Below are positions 14,748 to 23,525 of a stretch of 28,705 nt of DNA, piece after piece (position 1 is the stretch's first letter; every line of letters begins with the position of its first letter). Both the position numbers and the translations under genes were made by a program. A model generated the notes under the pieces. The model did no database searches, was not told the DNA's origin, and worked only from the letters and a program-made list of their open reading frames with translations. The stretch comes from Flavobacteriales bacterium UBA3431 (GTDB taxonomy: Bacteria; Bacteroidota; Bacteroidia; Flavobacteriales; Schleiferiaceae), in contig DFSS01000055.1 in assembly GCA_002381225.1 (NCBI GenBank), positions 29,610 through 58,314 of the forward strand, in the 5' to 3' direction.

Positions 14748-17700
14748 TTAGTTTCCGAGGTTAAGTCGGAAGGCAATTCCACTCTGCCATTGGTTGGTGG
14801 GGAAGGCCATGGAAGTTTTGAATTCCGAGATCGTTTGGTCGTAGTAGAACTGGGCGGCCAAACGGCGGCTTAAACGGTAGTCTGCCGTGAATTTGATGGT
14901 CGTGCGCTTTTGGCCCGCGGTCGGCTGATTGAAGCCTTCCAAAATTCGGCGAATCACCGTTTGATTGTCGGCCAATCGGAGGTCCAGCTTGAGCTCCAAG
15001 TTCGATTTGATGTTGTTGCGGGTGCCGGCCTCATCGACGATGGTGAATTGCACATCGCGGATGATGTACCCCACCCCAATCGTCACATCGGTGGATTTAC
15101 TTTCTGTGATTTGGTTGTTGGCCATGCTGAGTGCCACTTGGCGTTGCTTACCAACCTCAAACTTGAAGGAGGTATTGGTACGCGTCCGAATATCCACGCC
15201 AATCAAGGGCGAGAAGGACTCCGACATGGACACTTGGCCGACCTGATTTTCGGAGAGGATGTCCAAATTCGCATTGCGCGGGTAGCGAATCAGGGGATCG
15301 TCCTGAAGGCGCTGGGCCCGAAGCATATTGGTTTGAATGCCTTGTACCGTGAGGTTGTTGGCGTAGGCATGGTTGATAGCGAAGGCGGTGAAAACCTTTC
15401 GCATCGGCTTCAGGCGCATCAAGCCCGTGTAATTCACCGTCCAGTTGGGCATGGGCGCAATTCCAGCCAAATCATTGATCGCCCAGGTATCGATATCCCC
15501 CATGCCATAGGTGGCCAAGAAGCTATTGAGAAGGATGTCCGTTTGCAAGACCGAATAGCCATCATAGCCATAGCGCGAGGAATCCGGTGCAGCAATAAAG
15601 GCCTTGCTGTAGGTGGGGTCCGTCTGCGCCTGGAGGGTCGCCAAACGGTCCGACAAGACCAAACGGTTTTGCAAGAACCGAGTATAGACGTCACTGTCAT
15701 AGTCTGGAGCGATGGACGATTCAAAGGCGGAATTCCAGGCCAACCAACTCGTCGTAAAGGTTTGCTGATTTTGTGGGCTAAAGGCATGGAAACCCACAGG
15801 GAACAAGCTGTCTCGACCAATCCCGCGGCTATAACGGTAGGTGCTGCTCTGCTGGCTACCAAAAGTTTGATTGGCCGTCACCGTAATGCGGAAATCTGTC
15901 ATGGGTTCCAATTGCGCCCGGCCATTCAGGGTCCGCGTACTGGTTCGCATCATGCGGTTAGGCTGGTTGGGATTCTTAATCAACCAATCTTGGGCCGCTG
16001 CCATCGGGCCAATGTCCACAGGAAGGCCCGCCAGCATCTGCCATCCGGGGGCCATGCCCTTTGCCGGATTGAAGCCTAAATACACGGGGGTGGGAGTGAA
16101 TCCAGGCAACAAGGTGCCCGTGTTCAGACTTCCCGATATATTCACGCTCTTCACGAGGGTCACCGCATCCACAACACCAATCAAGATCTTCTTGGCTACG
16201 CCCGAAGTTTGCTCCTCTTCTTTGGCATCCTTCGTGCCCTGGGCCCCGCGGGCTACCGGACTGCGGGAGGGGGCGCCTCCGCGCGAGCGCCCGCTGCCTT
16301 GCTTGAGCTTCTTATACCAAGGGAACTTGTTGTAGAACGTGGCAAAATTCAAGTTGGCCGTGGCGTTCCATTTGCCCGAATTTTCGATGGTGTTCCCGTA
16401 GTTCAAACTATCGATGTTCTGCATCGCTGCCAAGAGACTATTCGTGCTCCAATCATAATCGGCCGTGTAGCGAAGTTGGACTTGGGCAAAGTCCATGTAC
16501 GGCAATTTGTTGATCGGCACATTCCAAGAAGTATTCACCGTGTGGTGGTAGGTAATCGGGCGCCCGCCGGCCTCGATACCCTGCATCATAAAGGCTTTCA
16601 CCGAATCAATGCTGTTGGGGCCAGGTAGTTCATCGACACGCACTCGCATGCGGGCCGTGTAGTCAAACTTCAATCCTTTGCTCAAATCCCAAATCACATT
16701 GTAATGCCGGTCCATCGTGAAGTTCTTGCTGAAGGTCATCGGCAGCTGGAACTTGGGATTGTCCACGTTGCGCATTTGCATGACATGGACCGTGCGGTTG
16801 ACCTCCGCCCGAGCACTCACTCGGGAAGGCGTCAAATTGACATTGAAATCCTTGATCAAATCGAGCGAACGGTTTTTGATCTTCTTAAAGGGCTGAATGT
16901 TAAAGGGCGTGGTTTGGTAGATGTAGGCCAAACTCCCTTTGTACTCTTGGAAATTATCCACCAGGGTGTTCGCGTCCCGCTTCAAAACCTCATTGAAAGC
17001 ATAGGAAGCATTCCAGTTGGCCAAATCAAACGGCGTGGGGCCCTTGACCTTGCCGCCACCTCCCGCTCCACCGCGGCCAGGACCGCCGCCGCCTGGGAGC
17101 CCAGGCATTCCTTTGGCATCGCCACCTCGGCTTTCACCACCCAAGGATCCTCCGCGGCCACCACCGCCACCGCCACCACCACCGCGATCAAAGCGGACAT
17201 TGGTGAAATTGAAGCCACGGCGTTGCGTGAAGTCCGCAACCATAGAACGCAAGCTGTCGCGTTCCCGTGTAGAGGCAAGATTGCTCAACGCCCGGGTCAT
17301 CTCGATGTCAGGATTGAGCGGATTGAACATGGGCGTCTTCCAATCTTGGGCGTGGTTGATGAAGAAGGGAACCCGCAACCTCGTTTGGAAAGGCAACAAC
17401 TTGGTCAATTCCAAATTGGTCTGTAAATCATACGTCGCGGACGAAAACTTGTTCCGTTCCATGGGATTCATGTCCAAGGACCCAAATCCCACGGTGGAAT
17501 AACTGGTGCTTAAAGCCACTTGGCCAAGGTCCGCGAGTGTGGCCGTGCTGCGGGCCAAGGCTGCCAATCCGCCACGGTTGTCAAAATCCGTCATCCGCAA
17601 TTCATTCACCCAAACTTCAGCACATTTGTCCAAGCCATCGTCGCTGCTCGCCGTGCTTCGTTTTTTGGGATTCCGAATGCCCAGCATCATGGTGCGGACA

Positions 17701-20700
17701 TTGCCTAAGTTGGGCACCCCCACGACCCGAATCACCCCTTCTCCATAGACTTTCTCGTAGGGCACATTGGATTGGATAGCTGGGTTATCGCGCACCGCGG
17801 CATCCCGTTCGAGCTTGAGGGACGTCCAGGCTTCAAAGGCGAGGTCGATTTCGTTTTCCATCGGCCAGATGACACCCGGATCCGTGGAGCCATACGGGGT
17901 TACTTTCAAGGGAACTTCGTACTCATAGTAATTCTGGTTGTAGTCATTCCCCATTCGGATAAAGAGGCGGACGTCTCCGTCATTCAGGGGCTGTGACGCA
18001 TCTCCGGCTTCGGCATGGGCAAACAGGCGCAGCCGTTTATTCATCCGCATGTCAATGGTGGTGTTTTTGAACACCGCACGCGCATCGCCGTCCCGCAATC
18101 CACAGGCCTTCAAGGAGAGGGATTGCTCGTTCTGCTGCACTAAGGAGGTGTTGCCTAGCAAAACCTGACGCTCGATGCCTGGAGGGAGCACGTAGGGAAT
18201 CGGCTGACGGCCCCCGTTCTCCTCCAAGTTGACCGCGTTCATCACAAATGTGGTTTCGTCGCTGGCATCCACAGGTATGAGTTCACGCGATTCTTCCAAC
18301 GAGAAGCGGTATCGACGCCACTCGCCGCGTACCAAGTCCAAACGGGCAAAGCGCAAAACCGTCGGGTCCTCCCAGCCTTTGAGTACCATACGGAGGAAGC
18401 GAATAGAGCGGAAATCACTCGCGCCATTCACCCGATCGTCCGGGTCGAAAACGGGAATTTTGAACTGAATCCAGCGCACAGGCTTGCGGGTTTGGTCTGG
18501 CAAGAGGTCCGTCGTGGTTTCATAGATGTCGGCGATGTGGTTTTTGCCGATGACCAAATCCTCTGGGCGCATGGAAATGCGGTATTGGAAGTACTGCTCC
18601 GCCTTGTTCAAGGTGGCATCGCGGTTGACGTCTTCCTTGTCAGGCAGGTTGGTGTACGTCGCGGGCAAGCCGTTGATCAGGGTCGTTTGCGAGTTGCCAT
18701 CGGGGTTGTTGAAGTAGCGGTAGCGGCGCAGGATGTCTGCATCCGCACTGTCCTGGCTGGGCCCCCGGTAGTATTGGAAGTTGTCCGCAGCAGGGTCGCT
18801 GGCTGCTGCTTGATAGACGGCCGAACCGGCCCCGTAGACGGTGGCCAAAGCACTGAGATAGGATTGCCCATTGGTCCCCGGCCATTGGGCTTCATCGCTG
18901 TCCGCCAAGCCATCCAGGCCGACATCCTGGAAGATGCGGGCATTCGGGTCGTTGTCAAACGCGTCGACGACAGGCTGGTACTTTGACGTGTACCCCCAAA
19001 CACTGGAATCCACATCCACCCGTATTCCCGTTGGCGAAAGGCCATTTTCAAAGCTCTGACGCCCGTCCTTGAGGATGTCTTCGGACAAGTTCCCGAGGTG
19101 GAAATACACATCCCCACCCGCCGCATTGGGGTCGTCCAAGAAGGGATCCATGACCCAGAACTGGATAAATTCAATGTTCTGCTCCTCGAAGTTATTGATC
19201 GTCAATTGACGCATCAACCCCGCCCATCGCGAGCGCGGATCCTTTAGGCTTCCATCCGTCTCTAAACCCTTGGACAAACCGGGATAGCCACCAACGTCAT
19301 AATTATAGGGTCCTCGTTCGCGGGGGTCAAACTGGATATCAAACATGGCAATGTTGCGCGCCATACCCGGCTGAAGGGGAATGTTCGGGAACACCTCCGC
19401 CAAGGGCACCATGCGTTGCCGGTGGTCCGACGTGGTAGCGGGATTATTTCGGATGTTGTCCGGGGTCTGCGAGGTCGAAGCAAAGAAACTCGGGTCAATA
19501 ATGTACCAACTCAACCGCGCTCGGTTCGCATTGTAGGCCCAATCGTTGGCCAAGGAGGCTTCGGGGAAAAGCTTGGATTGCCCCTCAGGTGTCGAGGCCA
19601 GCGTCCACGTCGTTGTGCCCCGAAGGTCAATGGTCGTTTGGCTCGTCTCAAAGTCGTCCAAGTAGGTCGTCGCTTCGCCATTGATCTTGATACCGCGGGG
19701 GGAGCCCGGAATGAGCTGCGCAAATTCCGCTTGAACCTGAATGCGCGAGGGCGCATTGGTGCTGATAAAGGGTAGGCCGTCCAAAAAGCGCGTCAGGCCT
19801 GGTAAGTTCTTTTGGTATTGGGTATTGAGGCCCCAAATTCGGTTGGAAATCGGCTCATCGCCGGCATTCACCTTCTGGGTAAGCGGCCGTTCTGAAAGCC
19901 GAAGCAGGGAGCCTCCAATCGTCCAATCTCGCGAGAGCTTGTGTTCCACCGTGGTCCCCGCAAACGTCTTCGCCTGCATGTTGAAGAGCGTGTTGTTTTC
20001 AAAGCTTACCCGGATCGGCATACCCGAAGAAAGCAAGCTCTCGTTGAGGATGCGCACCTGTCCCAGCGCATAATCCACCGTAAAGTCTTGGTTTTCGACA
20101 AGTTTACTCCCTCCTGCTGTGACCGAAATCGATCCCCGTGGAATGTTGAAGGCGTTCAGTTGAATCAGCGATCCCCCAGCAGACTTATAACGGCCCCTGA
20201 GGACAAACTTATTCAGCTGGGTCTGCTCTTGGGCACGGAAAAGTGTCGAGTCGTACAGCTGCTGGAACACATACCGTTTCTTTTCCTCTGCCGTCGGCAA
20301 CGATCGATTGAGGGCGGAACCAAAGGGCTCTAGAACGGGCAGGATGACTCGGCCCGTTTGGCTCAACACCGTCACACCTTCGATGTAGTCAAACAAACCG
20401 TCCGGGAAGGGATCGTTGTTGCTGTTGACATGGTCCAAATCCAAGACTTGGATCAATAATTTGTCTTTGACCGAAGATTTGGGCAGGAAGGGGATGGGCA
20501 AGCCCGTCTCATCGTTCCGGTAGAGCACTTCGAGGCGAAAATCCTCCGAGGAAAGCTGAAACGCATTCAAGCTGTACACATTCTTCATCATCAAGTCCCA
20601 AATGGGTGACTTCACATTGAGCAGCGTATGCTTCAAAAGCTTTAATACCAACGACTTGGGTGCTAAAATTCCATCGTTCGAAAACTCTCCCACCTGGTAG

Positions 20701-22061
20701 GTACGCCCGTTTGCCGTGTATTGGTAAGCCACCGCGAGGACTTCATCCTGGTTGAGGGCGGTATTCAAGGTCATGTAGCCCAGCTGGGGGTGGAAGGTGT
20801 ATTCGTTGGGCTGAAGTTTGCGCGCATTGGTGAGTTCTGCGTATTCCACGTTGGCATCGTAGCCGGCACTTGACAAGGATGTTCCCGCTTGGGCCCCATC
20901 CCGCACTCCGGGGAAGCGCTGAATCAAGTCTTCGGGATCTAGCAGGTTGACCCGGTTGCTAGGAAGGGGGTCTGAAGTAGCCCCTGGAAAAATAGACTCT
21001 CCGGGACGGTTGCTGGTGGGCGATCGCCAGGCCTTGGATACTCCTTCCCCCAAATCCGTGAAAGCAATGATATTTCGGACCTCTGTCGGGGTACTGCGGC
21101 GGTTGGTGACCCAGACCTCCACCCGGGTGATTTGAACGGGCGATTGAATCACCGGCAAGGTGCTCAACCATCCTTCGTAGTGATCTCGGAAATAGTGGCT
21201 CAAAAAGAAGTGGCGATTCGCCTCGTAGTTGTCGCCTTGGATGAGGAATTCTTGGGTCGTGGCACCCCCTTGGATGTTGAGGTTTTGGCTCTGGCTACGC
21301 TGCTCAGCCATCACAGTCGTCACGGTGGTATTTCCAAATTGGAACTGGCCCTTCAGTCCAAAAAGGCTTTGCGCTCCTGTGATCAAACTTCCCCCTGTTG
21401 GGAGGCTCACATTGCCCATTTCCAAGGACTTGACGATGTCGTCTTCCGTACCCTTGAAATCCAGTTTCATTTTGTTTTCAAACGCGAACGTGGCCTCTGT
21501 GTCGTAGTTGATCTGCATGTCCAAGCGATCCCCGAGTTTTCCCGTGGCATTGACTTGCATTTTCTGATCAAAGTCAAAGGCCAAGGTCTTTCGGTTGCGT
21601 TCGGGGACGATGGGATTTTTGATATGTTGGAAGCGAAGGCCAAAGCGAATTTCCGCCGTACCCTGGGGCCGAATTTCCAACTCATCCGACCCGAAAATGT
21701 CCTTGATCGCGGGATTCGTGATGGTCATATCGGGGACAATGCTCGAGCCCTCGCGTTGGTCAGCGGCGCTACCCTGAGACCACCGACTCTGCCATCCTTG
21801 GGCTTCTTGCTGGCCAAAAACCATCTGCTGGTATTCCGCGGGAGAAAAATACTGGGGGCCTCCTATGGGCACCGTCCCGATGTATTTCTGCGCCACATAA
21901 AATCCCGTGATCGGATCGTAGGTGACTTCGGTGTGGATGTTCGTTGGGGTGTTCAGACCGGGCATGGTCCACGTGCTGGCGCTGTCTCGCACCTGAGCCT
22001 GAGCGTGATGGACGAAAAGCACGGCCACGGCCGCCGCAAGGAGGCAAGGACCTAAGCGCAT
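14748..22061 (-). CDS. sprA: T9SS outer membrane translocon Sov/SprA (cell surface protein SprA)
   Basis: SprA is the giant outer-membrane beta-barrel through which type IX secretion substrates, including gliding adhesins in many species, cross the outer membrane. The 2437-residue product matches the family in size (F. johnsoniae SprA is about 2400 residues). A signal peptide, MRLGPCLLAAAVAVLFVHHAQA, is shown here by its ends MRLGPCLL and HHAQA, cut before Gln. Early family segments include YFSPAEYQQMV, PQGTAEIRFGLRFQ and LDMQINYDTEATFAFENK. The end consists of alternating beta-strands closing with SGIAFRLNLGN. A Gly-rich stretch (about residues 1627-1672) and an Arg/Ser/Gly-rich one (about 1915-1950) interrupt the barrel region. 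The ATG at 22061 shares one base with the ruvA stop. A TTG one codon earlier is less likely. Confidence 0.97.
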   Translation of the reverse strand: MRLGPCLLAAAVAVLFVHHAQAQVRDSASTWTMPGLNTPTNIHTEVTYDPITGFYVAQKYIGTVPIGGPQYFSPAEYQQMVFGQQEAQGWQSRWSQGSAADQREGSSIVPDMTITNPAIKDIFGSDELEIRPQGTAEIRFGLRFQHIKNPIVPERNRKTLAFDFDQKMQVNATGKLGDRLDMQINYDTEATFAFENKMKLDFKGTEDDIVKSLEMGNVSLPTGGSLITGAQSLFGLKGQFQFGNTTVTTVMAEQRSQSQNLNIQGGATTQEFLIQGDNYEANRHFFLSHYFRDHYEGWLSTLPVIQSPVQITRVEVWVTNRRSTPTEVRNIIAFTDLGEGVSKAWRSPTSNRPGESIFPGATSDPLPSNRVNLLDPEDLIQRFPGVRDGAQAGTSLSSAGYDANVEYAELTNARKLQPNEYTFHPQLGYMTLNTALNQDEVLAVAYQYTANGRTYQVGEFSNDGILAPKSLVLKLLKHTLLNVKSPIWDLMMKNVYSLNAFQLSSEDFRLEVLYRNDETGLPIPFLPKSSVKDKLLIQVLDLDHVNSNNDPFPDGLFDYIEGVTVLSQTGRVILPVLEPFGSALNRSLPTAEEKKRYVFQQLYDSTLFRAQEQTQLNKFVLRGRYKSAGGSLIQLNAFNIPRGSISVTAGGSKLVENQDFTVDYALGQVRILNESLLSSGMPIRVSFENNTLFNMQAKTFAGTTVEHKLSRDWTIGGSLLRLSERPLTQKVNAGDEPISNRIWGLNTQYQKNLPGLTRFLDGLPFISTNAPSRIQVQAEFAQLIPGSPRGIKINGEATTYLDDFETSQTTIDLRGTTTWTLASTPEGQSKLFPEASLANDWAYNANRARLSWYIIDPSFFASTSQTPDNIRNNPATTSDHRQRMVPLAEVFPNIPLQPGMARNIAMFDIQFDPRERGPYNYDVGGYPGLSKGLETDGSLKDPRSRWAGLMRQLTINNFEEQNIEFIQFWVMDPFLDDPNAAGGDVYFHLGNLSEDILKDGRQSFENGLSPTGIRVDVDSSVWGYTSKYQPVVDAFDNDPNARIFQDVGLDGLADSDEAQWPGTNGQSYLSALATVYGAGSAVYQAAASDPAADNFQYYRGPSQDSADADILRRYRYFNNPDGNSQTTLINGLPATYTNLPDKEDVNRDATLNKAEQYFQYRISMRPEDLVIGKNHIADIYETTTDLLPDQTRKPVRWIQFKIPVFDPDDRVNGASDFRSIRFLRMVLKGWEDPTVLRFARLDLVRGEWRRYRFSLEESRELIPVDASDETTFVMNAVNLEENGGRQPIPYVLPPGIERQVLLGNTSLVQQNEQSLSLKACGLRDGDARAVFKNTTIDMRMNKRLRLFAHAEAGDASQPLNDGDVRLFIRMGNDYNQNYYEYEVPLKVTPYGSTDPGVIWPMENEIDLAFEAWTSLKLERDAAVRDNPAIQSNVPYEKVYGEGVIRVVGVPNLGNVRTMMLGIRNPKKRSTASSDDGLDKCAEVWVNELRMTDFDNRGGLAALARSTATLADLGQVALSTSYSTVGFGSLDMNPMERNKFSSATYDLQTNLELTKLLPFQTRLRVPFFINHAQDWKTPMFNPLNPDIEMTRALSNLASTRERDSLRSMVADFTQRRGFNFTNVRFDRGGGGGGGGGRGGSLGGESRGGDAKGMPGLPGGGGPGRGGAGGGGKVKGPTPFDLANWNASYAFNEVLKRDANTLVDNFQEYKGSLAYIYQTTPFNIQPFKKIKNRSLDLIKDFNVNLTPSRVSARAEVNRTVHVMQMRNVDNPKFQLPMTFSKNFTMDRHYNVIWDLSKGLKFDYTARMRVRVDELPGPNSIDSVKAFMMQGIEAGGRPITYHHTVNTSWNVPINKLPYMDFAQVQLRYTADYDWSTNSLLAAMQNIDSLNYGNTIENSGKWNATANLNFATFYNKFPWYKKLKQGSGRSRGGAPSRSPVARGAQGTKDAKEEEQTSGVAKKILIGVVDAVTLVKSVNISGSLNTGTLLPGFTPTPVYLGFNPAKGMAPGWQMLAGLPVDIGPMAAAQDWLIKNPNQPNRMMRTSTRTLNGRAQLEPMTDFRITVTANQTFGSQQSSTYRYSRGIGRDSLFPVGFHAFSPQNQQTFTTSWLAWNSAFESSIAPDYDSDVYTRFLQNRLVLSDRLATLQAQTDPTYSKAFIAAPDSSRYGYDGYSVLQTDILLNSFLATYGMGDIDTWAINDLAGIAPMPNWTVNYTGLMRLKPMRKVFTAFAINHAYANNLTVQGIQTNMLRAQRLQDDPLIRYPRNANLDILSENQVGQVSMSESFSPLIGVDIRTRTNTSFKFEVGKQRQVALSMANNQITESKSTDVTIGVGYIIRDVQFTIVDEAGTRNNIKSNLELKLDLRLADNQTVIRRILEGFNQPTAGQKRTTIKFTADYRLSRRLAAQFYYDQTISEFKTSMAFPTNQWQSGIAFRLNLGN

Positions 22062-22636
22062 CAAAGTTGAGCTAAAGCCTGTTTGACAACGGTTTCCACC
22101 GTGGCTTCCGGATCTTTGGCCAGGATGCTCGCGACCGCCTTCTCTACGGCTGGGCGGGCAAAGCCCAATACCGTCAGGGCCTGGATCGCCTCACCGCGCG
22201 CCGACCCCCCCTCGCCGAGGGAGACGGATGCATCCACTTTGCCCACTTTGTCGCGGAGATCAATCACAATACGCTGAGCTGTTTTGGCCCCAATCCCTTT
22301 GATTTTCTGGAGCAATCCACTGTTGCCCGAGGCAATGGCCTGAATGGCTTCAGCCGGCTGCAAGGCCGACAAAATCATCCGGGCCGTGTTGGCTCCAACA
22401 CCCGAAACGCCCAAAAGCAGCAAAAAGACATCGCGCTCAGCCGCCGTCATGAATCCAAAGAGGAGTTGCGCATCTTCGCGGTAGACTGCATGGGCCAACA
22501 AAGTCACTTGCGGGCCTGCAGGCAGCTGTCCATAGGTCGTCAGGGAAATGTGGAAATAGTACCCTACCCCGCCGCATTCCACGACAGCATGGGCAGGAGA
22601 TTTTTCTACGAGGCGACCTACAAAATGATGGAACAT
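22061..22636 (-). CDS. ruvA: Holliday junction branch migration protein RuvA
   Basis: RuvA binds four-way DNA junctions and loads the RuvB motor during recombination repair. The 191-residue protein has the three-part RuvA layout. The N-terminal OB-fold includes VECGGVGYYFHIS and LLAHAVYREDAQLLFGF. The central domain carries two helix-hairpin-helix motifs, LLGVSGVGANTARMIL and IKGIGAKTAQRIVIDL. The small C-terminal domain (about 145-191), which contacts RuvB, includes EAIQALTVLGF. The gene overlaps sprA by one base (TGATG), so sprA translation may depend on it. It starts 36 bases after the stop of the small T9SS cargo gene on the same strand. RuvB and RuvC are not here. Confidence 0.96.
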   Translation of the reverse strand: MFHHFVGRLVEKSPAHAVVECGGVGYYFHISLTTYGQLPAGPQVTLLAHAVYREDAQLLFGFMTAAERDVFLLLLGVSGVGANTARMILSALQPAEAIQAIASGNSGLLQKIKGIGAKTAQRIVIDLRDKVGKVDASVSLGEGGSARGEAIQALTVLGFARPAVEKAVASILAKDPEATVETVVKQALAQL

Positions 22637-22672
22637 CCGTGTCTTAACGCCGCGAGGGGCGCCTTTGGTATG

Positions 22673-23374
22673 TTACTGAATCAATACTTTCCCCATGGTC
22701 TCCGGGCGCTGACCAAGATTCCGTCGCAAGAGGTACATCCCTTTGGGGGCGCTATGGCTCATCCATGTAGCGGATGTTTGGTACGGGGCAACGGGAATGC
22801 GGGCATGTAGCTGACCTAGAACGTCCATGACCTCGATGTATCCCCCTAAGGAGCTGGGAGCAAATTCAAGCGTCACACGGCCGGTGGCACTAGGGTTCGG
22901 ATAAATTCGGGCGGCAGCGGGTGATGCCTCCGTTTGGCCAAACGTCGTGGAGAAGGCGTAAACAACCTGAACATCCAGGAAATCCGTGCTATCCGCAACA
23001 TTTTCAAAGCGGTACCACACCGTGTCTTGGCCATTGGCCGAGGTATCCATGACATAGGCATAGCCACTAAAATCGTATGCCACAGCTCCTGCATTGACTT
23101 GCACCGAACCTTGACTCTGATTCACCCAGGTTGGATAGCAGAGGTCCCAACAGAAATAATTGGAATCCACGAGACCCGTCGTTCCGATTTGCATGCGCTT
23201 GATCAGGTAACTCTGCGAACTCGCGCTGGTGTTGAGAAGGGCGATGTGCGCTTCGGCCAATGAGCCCGTGTGGCTGTTGACATATGCCACGGAGTCCATG
23301 GAGTGAATCGTGAGACTTTGAGCGTGCACCAAAAACGATGCGAAAAATGCGAATATGGAAAGTAGGCGTTTCAT
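22673..23374 (-). CDS. Secreted protein with T9SS type A sorting domain, function unknown
   Basis: The 233-residue protein has a signal peptide, MKRLLSIFAFFASFLVHA, cut before Gln. Its C-terminal region of about 80 residues starts at IYPNPSATGRVTLEF, continues through EVMDVLGQLHARI, and ends GMYLLRRNLG and GKVLIQ. This is the layout of T9SS type A sorting domains, so the protein should be exported by the SprA-containing system and attached to or released from the cell surface. The middle part is a single beta-rich domain with a CWDLCYPTWV motif (two Cys, possibly a disulfide). Similar motifs occur in other T9SS cargo of unknown role. A TACCTTTG box lies 28 bases before the ATG. The gene diverges from the Omp28/T9SS gene and precedes ruvA. 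Confidence 0.88.
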   Translation of the reverse strand: MKRLLSIFAFFASFLVHAQSLTIHSMDSVAYVNSHTGSLAEAHIALLNTSASSQSYLIKRMQIGTTGLVDSNYFCWDLCYPTWVNQSQGSVQVNAGAVAYDFSGYAYVMDTSANGQDTVWYRFENVADSTDFLDVQVVYAFSTTFGQTEASPAAARIYPNPSATGRVTLEFAPSSLGGYIEVMDVLGQLHARIPVAPYQTSATWMSHSAPKGMYLLRRNLGQRPETMGKVLIQ

Positions 23375-23402
23375 AGCAAATCGGAATTTTAAGGACCGGT
23401 AT

Positions 23403-23410
23403 CAAAGGTA
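23403..23410 (-). promoter_or_regulatory. Putative -7 box of the small T9SS cargo gene
   Basis: TACCTTTG on the minus strand matches TAnnTTTG exactly and lies 28 bases before the ATG at 23374, giving a leader of about 20 bases. The 12-bp direct repeats at 23414-23440 sit immediately upstream, where the -33 element and any regulator would be expected. Confidence 0.5.
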
Positions 23411-23413
23411 CAG

Positions 23414-23440
23414 CGCATGCTGGCAAAACGCATGCTGGCA
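23414..23440. repeat. Pair of 12-bp direct repeats in the divergent intergenic region
   Basis: The 12-mer CGCATGCTGGCA occurs at 23414-23425 and again, without mismatch, at 23429-23440, separated by AAA (period 15). Each copy contains the palindrome GCATGC. The pair lies between two outward-facing -7-like boxes at 23403-23410 (minus) and 23464-23471 (plus). This is the position of a shared operator, but no regulator family can be named from the motif. Confidence 0.7.
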
Positions 23441-23463
23441 CGCCAACGAGGACGCTTTTTGAT

Positions 23464-23471
23464 TACCTTTC
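23464..23471 (+). promoter_or_regulatory. Possible -7 box of the Omp28/T9SS gene
   Basis: TACCTTTC matches TAnnTTTG except for the last base and would give an AT-rich leader of about 50 bases before the ATG at 23526. The rest of the leader (23472-23525) is AT-rich without a Shine-Dalgarno sequence, as is usual in Bacteroidota. No -33 element is clear. Confidence 0.3.
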
Positions 23472-23525
23472 GATCCTGTTTTTAACACATCAAACAGATT
23501 TTAACCTTTTTTAATCAAGTACCCC

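Noticed and set aside
14910..16079. 389-codon plus-strand open frame antisense to sprA
   Set aside because: It lies wholly opposite a clear sprA frame, has no recognisable domain or signal, and such antisense frames are common in this fairly GC-rich DNA. The same applies to 21132-22055 and 16704-17426.
17017..17502. Proline-rich secreted protein on the plus strand
   Set aside because: The proline run is the reverse complement of the Gly codons of the SprA insertion. No start signal or domain supports a gene.
22637..22672. Terminator between the small T9SS cargo gene and ruvA
   Set aside because: Only a four-base-pair CGCC/GGCG stem can form and no T-tract follows, so read-through into ruvA is possible.
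23414..23440. Start of a CRISPR array or tandem repeat array
   Set aside because: Only two 12-bp copies with a 3-bp spacer are present, and no cas genes are nearby.
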